The notes: a model not told the origin generated them from the sequence alone. 64,000 nt of DNA from Rhizobium sp. TH135 (GCF_002855515.1 NZ_PKRP01000003.1:682001-746000), one strand, 5' to 3'. Positions 54,328 to 64,000 are shown, counted from the first letter of the stretch. A program made the numbers and translations.

Positions 54328-54492
54328 GATTATTCCTTATTTCGCAGATACTTATCAAAAAAGAGCGATTGCCGCTCATTTCGCACCGACAAATTGTCGT
54401 TGCGCGAACATTAAACATTTTCCAATCATTTGCCTGTAATTTTTCTTATGGCCTTTGAAGGCCTTGACTGAGCGACCACTGGAGTTGGCCGA

Positions 54493-55557
54493 ATGAGCAC
54501 GGCGACACCGCCGAAGACGCAGGCACCTGACGTCGCGGCACAGATCACCTACGCGATGCGCTCGATGGGGGTTGCCCCAATCCCGCGCAATTACGAGCTG
54601 TTCTACGAAGCCTTCATCGGCTCCAATCCATCTCTCACCCGGGAACTGGCAGCGCTCGGCAGCCGTGCGACGCAAGATGAGCTGGATGCCGTCGGCGAAC
54701 AGTATTTTGCCGCCCACCAGTCCAAAGCCATCGAAAACGTCCACAGCAAGCTGATCGGCGAACTGGACGGGCTGCTGCGACTTCTGCAGCAGGAGCAGAA
54801 CTCCCTGCAGAGCTACAACCGCCTGCTCGGCGAAACCTATCACCGGATCAATTCGAAGAGCACCAACAGCGCCGACATCCTGCGCAGCGCCATCAACATC
54901 CTGACCGAAGCCACCGGCTCCACCATGGCCCATGGCGAGGAGACGGTCGTGCAGATGTCGCAGCGCTCCCAGGAAATGGACGAGGTTCGCCGCGAACTCG
55001 ACGAATACAAGCGCATCGCCAACACCGATTCGCTCACCCGCATCGCCAACCGCCGGGCCTTCGACGAAAAGCTTGCAACGATCTACACCAGTGGCACCAA
55101 GCCGCTTGCGGCACTGGTTCTGGCAGACATCGACAATTTCAAGAAGGTCAATGACGCCTACGGTCATCCCGTTGGCGACAAGATCCTCGCAACGGTCGCA
55201 ACCGTGATCCGCGCCAATGTCCGAAAGGACAGCTTCGTGGCACGGACGGGCGGCGAAGAGTTTGCCATCATCATCGAAGGCAACACGGCGGACGAAATCT
55301 ACCAGACCTGCGAGCGCGTCCGCATTGCGCTCGAGACCACGCCGTTCAAGAATTCCAAGACCGGCGTAAACTACGGGCCGATCACCATCTCGCTCGGCTT
55401 TGCAATGGCACCCGACGCCGAAGACGCCGGTGAACTCTATGCCAAGTCGGACATCGCGCTCTATTGCGCCAAAAATGCCGGCCGCAATCGCACCAAGCCT
55501 TATGAAGACGGGATGAAGAAGGACTTCAACAAAAGCTGGCTGATCTACAAGCGCTGA
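54493..55557 (+). CDS. Diguanylate cyclase (GGDEF) with helical N-terminal domain
   Basis: The 354-residue protein makes cyclic di-GMP from two GTP. The N-terminal 170 residues are a soluble helical domain (ITYAMRSMGVAPIPRNYELFYEAF) ending in a coiled coil. The C-terminal GGDEF domain keeps the active site: DSLTRIANRRAFDEK, the metal-binding ADIDNFKKVNDAYGH, and GGEEF at residues 253-257. No canonical RxxD inhibitory site is visible before GGEEF. No transmembrane segment is seen, so it is cytoplasmic. It forms its own unit after the fumA terminator. Confidence 0.93.
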   Translation: MSTATPPKTQAPDVAAQITYAMRSMGVAPIPRNYELFYEAFIGSNPSLTRELAALGSRATQDELDAVGEQYFAAHQSKAIENVHSKLIGELDGLLRLLQQEQNSLQSYNRLLGETYHRINSKSTNSADILRSAINILTEATGSTMAHGEETVVQMSQRSQEMDEVRRELDEYKRIANTDSLTRIANRRAFDEKLATIYTSGTKPLAALVLADIDNFKKVNDAYGHPVGDKILATVATVIRANVRKDSFVARTGGEEFAIIIEGNTADEIYQTCERVRIALETTPFKNSKTGVNYGPITISLGFAMAPDAEDAGELYAKSDIALYCAKNAGRNRTKPYEDGMKKDFNKSWLIYKR

Positions 55558-55567
55558 ACCGGCGCGG

Positions 55568-56176
55568 TCACCACATGGTCTTGGCGGCCCGTTCGGGCCA
55601 TTCCCGGTCATAAGTTTCTCGGTCGAAGTCCTCTTTCGCTGCTTTCAGCATTTCGCCGGGAGTCGGCAGCGAATCGGCCGCGATGTGCTTCTCGACATCC
55701 CACAATTCCGCCCGCATGACGGCCCGCGCACATTGGAAATAGGCTTCGTCGATCGTGATCACGATGACGCTGCGTGGATGACGGCCGTCCATCTCGAAGC
55801 TTTGCAGAAGATCAGGCGCTACCGACACAACGGCGCGGCCGTTGATGCGCATCACGCTGTTTGAGCCGGGGATAAGAAACATCAGGGCCACGCGCGGATC
55901 ACGCACGATATTCATGAGCGAATCGACCCGATTGTTGCCGCGCCAATCCGGCAAAGCGAGCGTCCGGTCATCTTCGACCCTCACCACTGTCCCGCGATCG
56001 CCGCGCGGCGAGCAGTCCAGCCCCTCCGGCCCGACGGTCGCAAGGGCTACAAAGGGAGACATGTCGATCATCCGCCGATAGGCCGGCGTCAGAGCTCGCG
56101 TCACCTTGGCGGTCGACGCTTCACTCACCGCGCCATAGATCGCCGTCAAATCGTCCACGGATGTGATGATCGTCAT
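55568..56176 (-). CDS. Pyridoxamine 5'-phosphate oxidase-like FMN flavoprotein
   Basis: The 202-residue protein has the split-barrel FMN-binding fold of the PPOX family: MSPFVALATVGPEGLDCSPRGD, LPDWRGNNRVDSLMNI, VALMFLIPGSNSVMRINGRA and PRSVIVITIDEAYFQCARAVMRA. This matches the subgroup of MSMEG_1061-like flavoproteins, whose substrate is not known. The ATG at 56176 follows AGGAG; an in-frame start 14 codons upstream is less likely. It is convergent with the diguanylate cyclase gene. Confidence 0.85.
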   Translation of the reverse strand: MTIITSVDDLTAIYGAVSEASTAKVTRALTPAYRRMIDMSPFVALATVGPEGLDCSPRGDRGTVVRVEDDRTLALPDWRGNNRVDSLMNIVRDPRVALMFLIPGSNSVMRINGRAVVSVAPDLLQSFEMDGRHPRSVIVITIDEAYFQCARAVMRAELWDVEKHIAADSLPTPGEMLKAAKEDFDRETYDREWPERAAKTMW

Positions 56177-56246
56177 TGCCGCACTCTCCTCTTTCCGGTT
56201 CTGAACACTATCCAGCAACCCGGGTTAGGCAAGGGCGATGACGCTT

Positions 56247-57170
56247 CTATGACACCCGGCGATCAACCTGGGCCGACGCATCTGCCCCAGCGAGGAAGGA
56301 CGCGACCGCAGCGATCACCTCGGGCGCACTGACGATCCGCCGGTGGCCGTGGCCATTGGCCCAGAGATGCCGGACATGCGGCGACACGCCGATATAGCGT
56401 TGAGCGTGACCGACATTGACTTCCTTGTCGTCCTCGGCATGAACCACCAGCAAGGGCCGATCGATGCGGCGCGCCACACTGACGCCATCGAGGTCCTCGA
56501 CCTGCGCCCCGACCAGTTCCATCGCCCGATTGCGCATGGCTCCAACGCTACCGCGCCCAAGGCCGACCATGGAGGCGAAACCGTTGAACACCTCTCCCAT
56601 GCTCGACGGCGAACCGATCAGAGCGATCCGGGCGGCCTGCAGTGGCTTCAGTTCCGGAAAGACAGAGCCAGCGGCCATCATCACGGCTGCGCCGCCGAAG
56701 GAGTGACCGACCACACCGTCGAAACGGCCAAAATGGCGCTCGGCAGCGACGATGGCCTCAGCGGCAATCCTGAGGTCCAGCCGCCGCCCGCTAGACGCCC
56801 CGTGACCCGGCAGATCGAGAACGACGACCTCCGCACCCGTCTGGCGAAGCCCGAGCGCCAGATCGGACAGGTACTCGGCACGTGATCCCCAGCCATGCAC
56901 CACCAGGATCCGGTGCCCATTCTTGCCAACGGTCTCAGTTGGCAAAAGATGGGCCGCGGCCATCCCGCGCGACAGCGCAAGCCGCACCGTCTGCGCCTGC
57001 CGCAATCGATTGCGCCCCACCATGAAGACCTGTTTCGCCTTGGCGCCTTTCGGTCGTCGGCTCGGCGTTCGACAGAAAAGCTCGAAGGCGATACGACCGG
57101 CAAGCGCAGGTGACGCCTTCTCGAGCTGCGCGAAAGCCAGGCGGGTGACCTTGAGAGGAAAGGATGGCAT
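56247..57170 (-). CDS. Alpha/beta hydrolase divergent from a MarR regulator
   Basis: The 307-residue protein has the alpha/beta hydrolase core: RILVVHGWGSRAEYLSDL with the oxyanion His-Gly, VVVLDLPGHGASSG, the nucleophile elbow VVGHSFGGAAVM (Ser), LLVVHAEDDKEV with the acid, and a late His in NGHGHRRIV. An N-terminal 75-residue extension precedes the core. The substrate is unknown. The divergent marR gene starts 47 bases away across a palindromic operator, so this hydrolase is the probable target of that regulator. Confidence 0.85.
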   Translation of the reverse strand: MPSFPLKVTRLAFAQLEKASPALAGRIAFELFCRTPSRRPKGAKAKQVFMVGRNRLRQAQTVRLALSRGMAAAHLLPTETVGKNGHRILVVHGWGSRAEYLSDLALGLRQTGAEVVVLDLPGHGASSGRRLDLRIAAEAIVAAERHFGRFDGVVGHSFGGAAVMMAAGSVFPELKPLQAARIALIGSPSSMGEVFNGFASMVGLGRGSVGAMRNRAMELVGAQVEDLDGVSVARRIDRPLLVVHAEDDKEVNVGHAQRYIGVSPHVRHLWANGHGHRRIVSAPEVIAAVASFLAGADASAQVDRRVS

Positions 57171-57188
57171 AGTCAGAATCCCATCGAA

Positions 57189-57204
57189 TGTTCAATGCTG
57201 AACA
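57189..57204. promoter_or_regulatory. Palindromic operator between the hydrolase and marR genes
   Basis: TGTTCA (57189-57194) and TGAACA (57199-57204) form a perfect dyad with the spacer ATGC. A further TGAACA half-site lies at about 57219-57224, inside the start of marR. Its location in a 47-base divergent gap fits autoregulation and control of the hydrolase by MarR. Confidence 0.65.
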
Positions 57205-57217
57205 ATAAAGTACAAGA

Positions 57218-57709
57218 ATGAACAAAAAGCAAGCCTTCCCCTGGGACCATCCCCGTTTTCGCAGCTGGATCTCAGTCGCACGTGCCTGCCAGTTGATGCA
57301 GCAAGCTTTGGGCCGCGCTCTGGTGCCGCTCGACATCAAGCCGCCGCATCTCGATATTCTGGTCAATCTCTATCGTTTCGAGGGAATCTCGCAGCAGGAA
57401 CTCGCTCGCAAGCTGCTCGTCGGTCGCTCCAATATGAGCATGTTGCTGCCCCAGATGGAAAAACGTGGACTGCTCGAGCGGCGACCAGACCCAAAGGACA
57501 AGCGCATTCTCAGGCTTTCCCTGACGGACGAAGGACGAGCGCTCAGCGAAAAGGCGATGCGTATTCAGACGGATCTCATCGAGCGCACCCTGTCGGCGAC
57601 GCCGATCGAGGACTGCCAGCGTCTCGCAGACAACATGGATCTGCTGATCCAGCGCATGCTGTCATCGGATGAAATGGGGGATCTGGAAGTCAGCGAGGAT
57701 CGCGGCTGA
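57218..57709 (+). CDS. MarR-family transcriptional regulator
   Basis: The 163-residue protein has the MarR winged helix: LVNLYRFEGISQQELARKLL, VGRSNMSMLLPQMEKRGLLERRPDPKDKR with the wing Asp-x-Arg, and LRLSLTDEGRALSEKAM. Members bind DNA as dimers and often respond to small aromatic or lipophilic ligands. The palindrome 14 bases upstream is its probable operator. Its 3' end overlaps the convergent DUF971 gene by 20 bases. Confidence 0.92.
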   Translation: MNKKQAFPWDHPRFRSWISVARACQLMQQALGRALVPLDIKPPHLDILVNLYRFEGISQQELARKLLVGRSNMSMLLPQMEKRGLLERRPDPKDKRILRLSLTDEGRALSEKAMRIQTDLIERTLSATPIEDCQRLADNMDLLIQRMLSSDEMGDLEVSEDRG

Positions 57710-58052
57710 GACGCTTTTCGGCAAGTTCTGCCTCGTAGGCGGCGAACTTTTCACCGCCGCTCTCGCCAAGCTCACGGAGATAAAGCCATGTGAAGATGCC
57801 GGTGTCGTGACCGTCATCAAAGCCGATGCGAACGGCATAATTGCCCGTCGGCGTCATCTGGCGGATGCCGACATTGCGCTTGCCGGGCACCGTGACCTTC
57901 TGCCCAGGCCCATGCCCCTGGACCTCCGCCGATGGCGAAAGCACACGCAGCATTTCCGCCGGAAGCGAGGCGACAACGCCGTCGTTGAAGGTCACCGTCA
58001 GCAGACGGCGATCTTTGGACACCTTCAATTCGCTCGGCCAGATCTCACTCAT
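57690..58052 (-). CDS. DUF971 family protein
   Basis: The 120-residue protein starts [18 protein letters not shown] and has the DUF971 (gamma-butyrobetaine hydroxylase N-terminal-like) pattern: [56 protein letters not shown]. Such proteins are linked to Fe-S biology in some bacteria, though the role is not firmly known. The ATG at 58050-58052 is the first one followed by family similarity; the frame runs upstream through the moaA promoter region. It is divergent from moaA. Confidence 0.88.
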   Translation of the reverse strand: MSEIWPSELKVSKDRRLLTVTFNDGVVASLPAEMLRVLSPSAEVQGHGPGQKVTVPGKRNVGIRQMTPTGNYAVRIGFDDGHDTGIFTWLYLRELGESGGEKFAAYEAELAEKRLSRDPR

Positions 58053-58142
58053 GGGGCACTCGTCTCTTCCGTTTGGCTGCAGCAGACCTAGGGCGATCAC
58101 GGTCTGTTTGCAATCCAATTTCAAGTCGACAGTCGATGTCAG

Positions 58143-58171
58143 CTTGACGCTTAAAGGGCTTGACCCCACAT
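58143..58171 (+). promoter_or_regulatory. Probable moaA promoter
   Basis: CTTGAC (58143-58148) and CCACAT (58166-58171) are separated by 17 bases, matching the rhizobial consensus CTTGAC-N17-CTATAT in the -35 fully and in four of six -10 bases. It would give a leader of about 20 bases. Confidence 0.5.
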
Positions 58172-58197
58172 TGGATCAAACGAACAGGAGGAACCTG

Positions 58198-59244
58198 TTG
58201 GACCATACCCCCGCCAATTGGCGCAATGCCGAGCCGCTCGTGGACCGAGCCGCACCGATGATCGACCCCTTCGGACGGGCCGTCACCTACCTGCGCGTCT
58301 CCGTCACGGATCGATGCGATTTCCGCTGCACCTATTGCATGGCGGAAAACATGACCTTCCTGCCGAAAAAGGACCTTCTTACACTGGAAGAACTCGAACG
58401 GCTCTGTTCCGCCTTCATCGCCAAAGGCGTTCGCAAGCTGCGCCTCACCGGTGGCGAACCTCTGGTCCGCAAGAACATCATGCATCTGGTCCGTGGCCTC
58501 TCGCGCCACATCGGAAGCGGCCTCGACGAACTGACGCTGACGACCAATGGCTCGCAGCTTGCTCGGAATGCGGCCGAACTCGCCGACTGCGGCGTCCGCC
58601 GCATCAACGTATCGATCGACACGCTCGATCCAGTGAAGTTCAAGACGATCACCCGCTGGGGCGAGCTCGATAAGGTCATGGAAGGCATCCGCGCCGCCCA
58701 GGCGGCGGGCATCCACGTGAAGCTGAACGCCGTCGCGCTGAAGGATTTCAACGAGCACGAGATCCCGGATCTGATGCGTTTCGCTCATGGCGAAGGCATG
58801 GACCTGACCCTCATTGAGACCATGCCGATGGGCGAGACGGACGAAGACCGGACGGACCAATACCTGCCGCTCTCACTGGTTCGCCAACGGCTCGAAGAAC
58901 AGTTCACCCTCGACGACATCCCCTATCGCACCGGTGGCCCGGCGCGTTATGTCGAGGTGCGCGAAACCGGCGGCCGCCTAGGCTTCATCACCCCCCTCAC
59001 CCACAATTTCTGTGAGAGCTGCAACCGCGTGCGCCTGACCTGCACGGGCACGCTTTACATGTGTCTTGGTCAGGACGATGCCGCTGACCTGCGCACCGCA
59101 CTTCGCGCCTCGGATGACGATGCCTATCTGTCAGCAGCCATCGACGAAGCCATTTCGCGTAAGCCCAAGGGCCACGACTTCATCATCGATCGCAACCACC
59201 GCAAGCCGGCCGTTGCACGCCATATGAGCGTAACCGGCGGCTGA
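58198..59244 (+). CDS. moaA: GTP 3',8-cyclase MoaA
   Basis: MoaA is the radical SAM enzyme of the first step of molybdenum cofactor synthesis; MoaC completes the step. The 348-residue protein has the SAM cluster motif Cys40-x3-Cys44-x2-Cys47, [13 protein letters not shown], and the C-terminal cluster in [14 protein letters not shown] with a third Cys in GTLYMCLG. It ends in the conserved Gly-Gly. The start is a TTG at 58198 with AGGAGG seven bases before it. No other moa gene is nearby. The stop codon lies inside a terminator-like hairpin. Confidence 0.95.
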   Translation: MDHTPANWRNAEPLVDRAAPMIDPFGRAVTYLRVSVTDRCDFRCTYCMAENMTFLPKKDLLTLEELERLCSAFIAKGVRKLRLTGGEPLVRKNIMHLVRGLSRHIGSGLDELTLTTNGSQLARNAAELADCGVRRINVSIDTLDPVKFKTITRWGELDKVMEGIRAAQAAGIHVKLNAVALKDFNEHEIPDLMRFAHGEGMDLTLIETMPMGETDEDRTDQYLPLSLVRQRLEEQFTLDDIPYRTGGPARYVEVRETGGRLGFITPLTHNFCESCNRVRLTCTGTLYMCLGQDDAADLRTALRASDDDAYLSAAIDEAISRKPKGHDFIIDRNHRKPAVARHMSVTGG

Positions 59245-59256
59245 TCGCCGCCGGTT
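59232..59256 (+). terminator. Terminator overlapping the moaA stop codon
   Basis: A 10-bp stem AACCGGCGGC / GCCGCCGGTT encloses a loop that contains the moaA stop, followed by GTTTCCTTT. It may also serve the convergent chemoreceptor gene. Confidence 0.7.
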
Positions 59257-59268
59257 GTTTCCTTTGGT

Positions 59269-61803
59269 TCAAGCCGAACGACGATAGGTCTGCGTCTCTG
59301 CGCGCTGAGTGTCGGTGCGGAACCGCGAGATCTTGTGCATCAGGATATCGACGCGCTGGCGAAGTCCCTGGATCTCGGCATTGTTCTCCTCGACCATGGC
59401 CGCGTTCTGCTGCGTGATCAGCTCGACGTCGCGCACGGCAGATGTCACTTCGCTGATGCCGGTCGACTGCTCTCGGGTCGCTGCGGAGATGCGTTCGACA
59501 AGCGCCTGAACCTCCTCGACCTGATCGATGATCGACTGCAGCGCGGCCCCGGTGTTTTCGACCAGTTCGACACCCGATTTGACCTGACCGCCACTGACGG
59601 AGATCAGAGTCTTGATCTCCTTGGCCGCATTAGCGCAGCGCTGGGCGAGATCACGGACCTCCTGAGCAACCACCGCAAAACCACGACCGGCCTCACCAGC
59701 GCGTGCCGCCTCGACACCCGCGTTGAGTGCCAGAAGGTTGGTCTGGAAGGCGATCTCATCGATAACGCCGATGATCGTCGAGATTTTCTCCGAGGAACGG
59801 CTGATCTCGGCCATGGCCTCGACGGCCCTTTTGACCACCACGCCAGACTGCCGCGCATGATCGCGGGCGGACTGGACCGACTGGGCGGTGCGCCCTGCCC
59901 CATCTGCCGTCGAGCGCACGACATCGCTCAAGTGTGAGAGCGCACGCACGCTCTCCTCGAGTGCTGCCGCCTGCTGTTCGGTGCGGCGTGCCAGATCATC
60001 GGCGGAAACCGCAAGATTTTCGGTCCCGGCATTGATGTCGACGCTGGCCGCCCGAACCTCTTCGAGCGTCGCACGCAGCGCCTCGACCGCCTGATTGTAG
60101 GTCGATGCCATGGCAACGAAATCGGCCGGCAGGTCGTCACGCATGGAAACGTTGAGCTGTCCGTTTGCGAGCGCTTCGAGCACCGAGGACAAGGCCTCGA
60201 GGGCAGAGCGCTGATCGGCCTCGACGCGGGCCCGCTCCTGGGCACGCTGTGCGCCCTCCTGCTCGGACCGCGAACGTGCCGCCTCTGCCTCCTCCTCGAG
60301 ACGCCGGTTTTCAAGTGCCGCATCGCGGAAGACGGTGACCGAGCGCACCATGTCGCCAATCTCGTCACCGCGATTGCGGCCCTCGATCGGCACCGACAGA
60401 TCGCCGCTGGCAAGCCTCGACATGACGCCGGTGATGCGCTTCAGCGGCGCCCGCAGCGTCTCGACCAGCATCAGGCCGCCGATGATGGCAAGCAGCGTGC
60501 CCACCACCATGGTGATGACTGAAATCGTCGCAGAACGCTCGCTGTCCTCGCGGCCGATTTCCTGGGCTTGGCTGACGAAATTGCGCAGCGATCCCATCGC
60601 GGAAGAGACAGCCGCATTGGCGGCCAGTCGCTTGTCCTGCCAGTCGCGGCCGGCATCGAGACGGGCCTGGGAGCTCTCGGTGATCGACGCCAGATGCGGC
60701 GCGATCTTCTGCGGGAAATCGCGCAGAGCACTGTTCTTGGCGCCGAGCTCGGAGATGCGGGCGGCAACCGTCTGCAGCGCCTCCACCTCACCGACGACCA
60801 CTGCACGGCTCTGATCATCCAGCGTCCCCAGCATCTGCTGGACGCGGAGTTCAATCGTCGCAATGGTGAGTGCAGCGCTGTCGACGAGCGTCATCAATTC
60901 CTTCTGCTCGGCCACGAGCTTGTCGAGGTTGACGAAGCGATCGGCAGCGACATCGCTGTTCTTGGCAGCCTGCAAGGTGATCTTCTGTTCGATCTCGACG
61001 AGTTCGGCGAGCACGCGACCAAGGTCCTGCGCCCTGACATCGTCAGGCGCCGACTGACCGAGGATCGTTTCGATCTTCGCAATGGCAGCCCCAACTTCGC
61101 CGACCAGAACCTTGCCCTTGTCGGATGCGATCTCGTTGGCTTTCGCCAGATCCTTCTGCATCGGTCCGAGATAGAGTTTCGTCTCGGCAAGCTGCTCTTC
61201 AGGCGTAAAGGCCATCTGCACGCCAACGCGCAGCTTACCGAGCCGATCGAGCAAAGACTTGAAGGCCGAGGCATCGAACAGCAGCTCCTTGGCGAAGCGC
61301 TCCTTGCCGGCGAGATCGTCGCGGACAAAATCGACCTGTTTGACGATCTGCTGGCTCTCCGCCTGCAAGGCAGCGACGGCGGCGGTCAGGCCGGCATCCA
61401 GCTCTTCACGGGTCGTCTTGCTCGCCCAGAGAGCCGCTGTCTGGTCGCGCATCTGAGCCGGCAATCCGGTCAAGGCCGACAGATCGCCCGACTGGGCCTG
61501 CTTCGCGAGCACGCCGTTGAGGACATTGAGCCCCTTCTCCTGACCATCGATCGCGGCAAGAAGAGCCTCCCTGCTCGCATCGGTCGGATCGAGGCTGAAT
61601 TCCTGCAGGCCCTGCTGCAGCGTTTCCAAGTCGCTGATATTGCCGATGGTGGCACGGGTAACGGTCATATGGCCGTTGAGAGTGGTGGCAGTCCAATAGC
61701 CCAGAAGGCCGACACCGGCCATGAGCAGAACGAGAGGAACAACGAAAAGCAATACCTTGGTGACGATCCTGCGACTTTGCAGGAGGCGATCAATAAAACT
61801 CAT
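59269..61803 (-). CDS. Methyl-accepting chemotaxis protein
   Basis: The 844-residue chemoreceptor starts [19 protein letters not shown] and has a first transmembrane helix (about 15-38), a large periplasmic helical sensor region of about 400 residues, a second transmembrane helix ([20 protein letters not shown]), a HAMP domain ([19 protein letters not shown]) and a signalling domain with the hairpin tip [21 protein letters not shown] region. No C-terminal pentapeptide for CheR/CheB is seen. The ligand cannot be inferred. The ATG at 61801-61803 follows GAGGG; the frame runs 36 codons upstream. Confidence 0.93.
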   Translation of the reverse strand: MSFIDRLLQSRRIVTKVLLFVVPLVLLMAGVGLLGYWTATTLNGHMTVTRATIGNISDLETLQQGLQEFSLDPTDASREALLAAIDGQEKGLNVLNGVLAKQAQSGDLSALTGLPAQMRDQTAALWASKTTREELDAGLTAAVAALQAESQQIVKQVDFVRDDLAGKERFAKELLFDASAFKSLLDRLGKLRVGVQMAFTPEEQLAETKLYLGPMQKDLAKANEIASDKGKVLVGEVGAAIAKIETILGQSAPDDVRAQDLGRVLAELVEIEQKITLQAAKNSDVAADRFVNLDKLVAEQKELMTLVDSAALTIATIELRVQQMLGTLDDQSRAVVVGEVEALQTVAARISELGAKNSALRDFPQKIAPHLASITESSQARLDAGRDWQDKRLAANAAVSSAMGSLRNFVSQAQEIGREDSERSATISVITMVVGTLLAIIGGLMLVETLRAPLKRITGVMSRLASGDLSVPIEGRNRGDEIGDMVRSVTVFRDAALENRRLEEEAEAARSRSEQEGAQRAQERARVEADQRSALEALSSVLEALANGQLNVSMRDDLPADFVAMASTYNQAVEALRATLEEVRAASVDINAGTENLAVSADDLARRTEQQAAALEESVRALSHLSDVVRSTADGAGRTAQSVQSARDHARQSGVVVKRAVEAMAEISRSSEKISTIIGVIDEIAFQTNLLALNAGVEAARAGEAGRGFAVVAQEVRDLAQRCANAAKEIKTLISVSGGQVKSGVELVENTGAALQSIIDQVEEVQALVERISAATREQSTGISEVTSAVRDVELITQQNAAMVEENNAEIQGLRQRVDILMHKISRFRTDTQRAETQTYRRSA

Positions 61804-62032
61804 AAGACCCTCGGAGAGGTCGATGTCCTGCGAGATCATCGCGCAGGGTCGAAGGAACGGAACCACCTCATGCAGCGCCGGATCAGAGCTTGTCGACCGG
61901 AGTTTGAACAAAGGTTAATCGCCGACCGCGTTTTTGGCACTGCAGCATCGTTTCAGGCGCGGAACATCCGAATTACGGTTTCTCGCGCATGCCGCTTGGT
62001 TTAGAACCGGGCCACACGCACGGGAATCGAGC

Positions 62033-62938
62033 ATGGCATTATCCGAGAACACCCGAGGCGCCCTTCTGATGGCGATCTCGATGGCTGGCTTCACATTCAA
62101 CGACGCCCTGACGAAATCGGTAACCGCGGAACTGACCGTAGCGCAGATCATGTTCGTGCGCGGCGCCTTTACGGCTCTTCTGGTCTATATCGTCGCCCGG
62201 CGCATGGGCGCGCTCGATCACATCAGAAACATCCTGCAGCCGTTGATACTGGTTCGAATCGTGCTGGAAACCATCGCCGCCGTCGCCTTCCTGGCAGCAC
62301 TCGGCCAGGTGCCGCTCGCCAATGCTTCGGCGATCCTGCAGTCGCTGCCGCTGGCGGTAACCCTGGGTGCGGCGCTGTTCTACAAGGAACCCGTCGGCTG
62401 GCGGCGCTGGACCGCGATCGGTCTCGGCTTCATCGGCGTCCTCGTCATCATTCAGCCGGGGCCTGAAGGCTTCACGCTTGCCTCAGTCTACATCGTGCTC
62501 TGCGTGATCACGGCCGCCGGGCGCGATCTCGTCACCCGCCGCATCGATCCCAACATCTCGTCGCTGACGGTGACGCTGTTCACAGCTGCCTCCATCTCCT
62601 TTGCCGGCCTCCTCTTGATCCCCGTCTTTGGCGGCTGGCAGCCGATGTCTGGCAGCGCACTCGGCCGGCTGGCCTTTGCCTCGATCTTTCTCTTCGCCGG
62701 TTACCAGGCCATCATCATGGCGATGCGCACGGGCGAGATCTCCTTCATCGCACCCTTCCGCTACACGAGCCTGCTTTGGGCGGTGCTTCTCGGCATGCTG
62801 TTCTTCAACGAAACGCCGGATGTCTGGATGGTCGTAGGCTCAACCATTGTCATCGGCTCCGGCCTCTACACATTCTATCGCGAGAGCAAGAAGAAGGCGG
62901 CACTCGCCCGCCGCGCCGATCCGGCCTCTCCCGGCTGA
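62033..62938 (+). CDS. DMT superfamily (EamA) transporter
   Basis: The 301-residue inner-membrane protein has ten hydrophobic segments arranged as two EamA repeats; the boundary is near residue 150. Typical features are FNDALTKSVTAELTVAQIMFVRG in the first helix pair, ASAILQSLPLAVTLGAALFYKEPV and the second repeat ending in LLWAVLLGMLFFNETPDVWM. Such carriers export metabolites or amino acids. The ATG at 62033 is the family start; the frame runs 33 codons upstream. The MFS pump 29 bases downstream may be cotranscribed. Confidence 0.9.
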   Translation: MALSENTRGALLMAISMAGFTFNDALTKSVTAELTVAQIMFVRGAFTALLVYIVARRMGALDHIRNILQPLILVRIVLETIAAVAFLAALGQVPLANASAILQSLPLAVTLGAALFYKEPVGWRRWTAIGLGFIGVLVIIQPGPEGFTLASVYIVLCVITAAGRDLVTRRIDPNISSLTVTLFTAASISFAGLLLIPVFGGWQPMSGSALGRLAFASIFLFAGYQAIIMAMRTGEISFIAPFRYTSLLWAVLLGMLFFNETPDVWMVVGSTIVIGSGLYTFYRESKKKAALARRADPASPG

Positions 62939-62967
62939 TCTAGGCCAGCGCCCAAGGACACGAACGC

Positions 62968-64000
62968 GTGCAGCAAGTTTCCCGCTTCTTCGACAGGACC
63001 ACGGCCCCGCACATCCTCACCCTTGTGGCGATCGCGGGCCTCTCGGCGCTGACGATGAACATCTTCCTTCCGGCACTGCCGGCGATGGCGGCCGATCTGG
63101 GCGTGGACTACGACCGCGTGCAGGTCCTGGTCTCCGGCTACATCGCGATGACGGCCCTCGTCCAGCTGGTCATCGGCCCTCTGTCGGACCGCTACGGGCG
63201 TCGACCGGTGATGCTCGGCGCACTCTGCATCCTGATCCTTGCCTCCCTCGTCTGTGTGGTCGCGACCTCGATCGAAGTCCTGACGATCGCGCGCATGGTC
63301 CAGACGGCCGTCGTTGCCGGACTGGTTCTGTCCCGCGCCATCATCCGCGACATGGTGCCGATGGAGGAAGCAGCCTCAATGATCGGTTACGTCACCATGG
63401 GCATGACGTTGATCCCGATGATCGGTCCGACGCTTGGCGGCCTGCTCAGCGACAGCTTTGGCTGGCGCTCAAACTTCGTGGCAATCCTCGTTGCGGCAAT
63501 CCTGGTGCTTCTGCTCGTCTACCGGGATCTTGGCGAGACGAACCGCCAGAAAAGCGGCAGCTTTTCGCAGCAATTCCGGGCTTGGCCGCGCCTCCTCGCC
63601 TCGCCGCGCTTCTGGGGCTATACCATGGCCGGCACCTTCACCTCAGGCGCCTTCTTCGCCTTTCTCGGTGGTGCGCCCTTCGTCGGCGGCACGCTGATGG
63701 GCCTGACACCGAGCGTGCTTGGCCTGCAATTCATGTTCATCGCCGCCGGCTACATTGCCGGCAACTACCTCTCGGGCCGGTTTGCAAGGCGCGCCGGCAT
63801 CGACATGATGATGCTGGTGGGCGGCATCGTTGCACTGGTGGGCGCGGCAGTCCCCATTCTCTTTTTCCTCCAGGGCTTCGTGTCGTCGATTGCCTTCTTC
63901 GCCCCCCAGGTCGTTGTTGGCTTCGGCAATGGCCTGTCTCTGCCGAGCACCAATGCCGGCATCGTCAGCGTCCGCCCCGAGCTTGCCGGCTCGGCCTCCG
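62968..64000 (+). CDS. Bcr/CflA-type MFS drug efflux protein (cut by the right edge)
   Basis: The frame opens at GTG 62968 with AAGGA nine bases before it and runs past the window end, giving 344 visible codons. The N-terminus HILTLVAIAGLSALTMNIFLPALP and the MFS loop motif GPLSDRYGRRPVMLG match the Bcr/CflA (DHA1) drug exporters; at least nine membrane segments are visible. Full members are about 400 residues, so only the last part is missing. Substrate unknown; efflux of drugs or metabolites is likely. Confidence 0.9.
   Translation, partial: MQQVSRFFDRTTAPHILTLVAIAGLSALTMNIFLPALPAMAADLGVDYDRVQVLVSGYIAMTALVQLVIGPLSDRYGRRPVMLGALCILILASLVCVVATSIEVLTIARMVQTAVVAGLVLSRAIIRDMVPMEEAASMIGYVTMGMTLIPMIGPTLGGLLSDSFGWRSNFVAILVAAILVLLLVYRDLGETNRQKSGSFSQQFRAWPRLLASPRFWGYTMAGTFTSGAFFAFLGGAPFVGGTLMGLTPSVLGLQFMFIAAGYIAGNYLSGRFARRAGIDMMMLVGGIVALVGAAVPILFFLQGFVSSIAFFAPQVVVGFGNGLSLPSTNAGIVSVRPELAGSAS

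Overview
This window looks like chromosomal DNA of a member of the Rhizobiaceae (Rhizobium/Agrobacterium/Sinorhizobium relatives). The evidence is high GC, a dense gene layout, a CckA-type hybrid kinase, a giant polar-growth coiled-coil protein of the GPR/RgsE type, the alphaproteobacterial SOS box (GTTC-N7-GTTC) beside recA, a cysteine-depleted DksA, and a malic enzyme - LuxR - LuxI order that recalls the dme/sinR/sinI region of Sinorhizobium. I saw no insertion sequence, prophage, CRISPR array, tRNA or rRNA gene, and no sign of a recently acquired island. The first gene (alaS) and the last gene (an MFS efflux pump) are cut by the window edges.

Layout. 1-9.2 kb: alaS, recA, a pseudouridine salvage pair (psuK-psuG), cckA, a FliO-domain protein and dksA. 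9.4-16.5 kb: a SixA-like phosphatase, the ycjX-ycjF pair, a secreted protein, the folate operon folP-folB-folK, a DUF922 putative metalloprotease, a candidate small RNA and a 2Fe-2S ferredoxin. 16.5-23.3 kb: an Hpt-like protein that has lost its phosphorylatable His, then the 1,948-residue polar-growth protein. 23.4-28.4 kb: a four-gene MCE/Mla-type lipid ABC transporter and an LpxH-like phosphoesterase. 28.6-33.7 kb: malic enzyme, LuxR/LuxI quorum sensing, a DUF2865 secreted protein. 33.7-46 kb: bluB under a cobalamin riboswitch, a TolB-like protein, nadE, an LTA-synthase/OpgB-type enzyme, an unknown winged-helix regulator, a GFA protein, class II DAHP synthase, an alpha/beta hydrolase, a structured RNA with a hidden 42-residue ORF, glutathione reductase and a DUF2059 protein. 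46-64 kb: rpiA, gph, an L,D-transpeptidase, fumC, an inactive-looking GGDEF protein, class I fumarase, an intact diguanylate cyclase, a PPOX flavoprotein, a hydrolase/MarR divergent pair with a clear operator, DUF971, moaA, a chemoreceptor, a DMT exporter and a Bcr/CflA pump.

How they fit together. Most of the window is housekeeping. Three themes stand out. The first is envelope growth and cell cycle: CckA, the GPR/RgsE-like protein, the L,D-transpeptidase, the MCE transporter and the OpgB-like enzyme. The second is signalling by non-canonical relatives of standard parts: a His-less Hpt protein, a GGDEF protein without GGDEF, a DksA without its zinc site, and a LuxR with an unusual ligand domain. 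The third is RNA-level control: the B12 riboswitch, the candidate sRNA near 16.1 kb and the structured RNA near 43.9 kb. Gene starts were chosen from ribosome-binding sites and family alignments held in memory; no database search was possible. Coordinates of short sites were counted by hand and may be off by a base.
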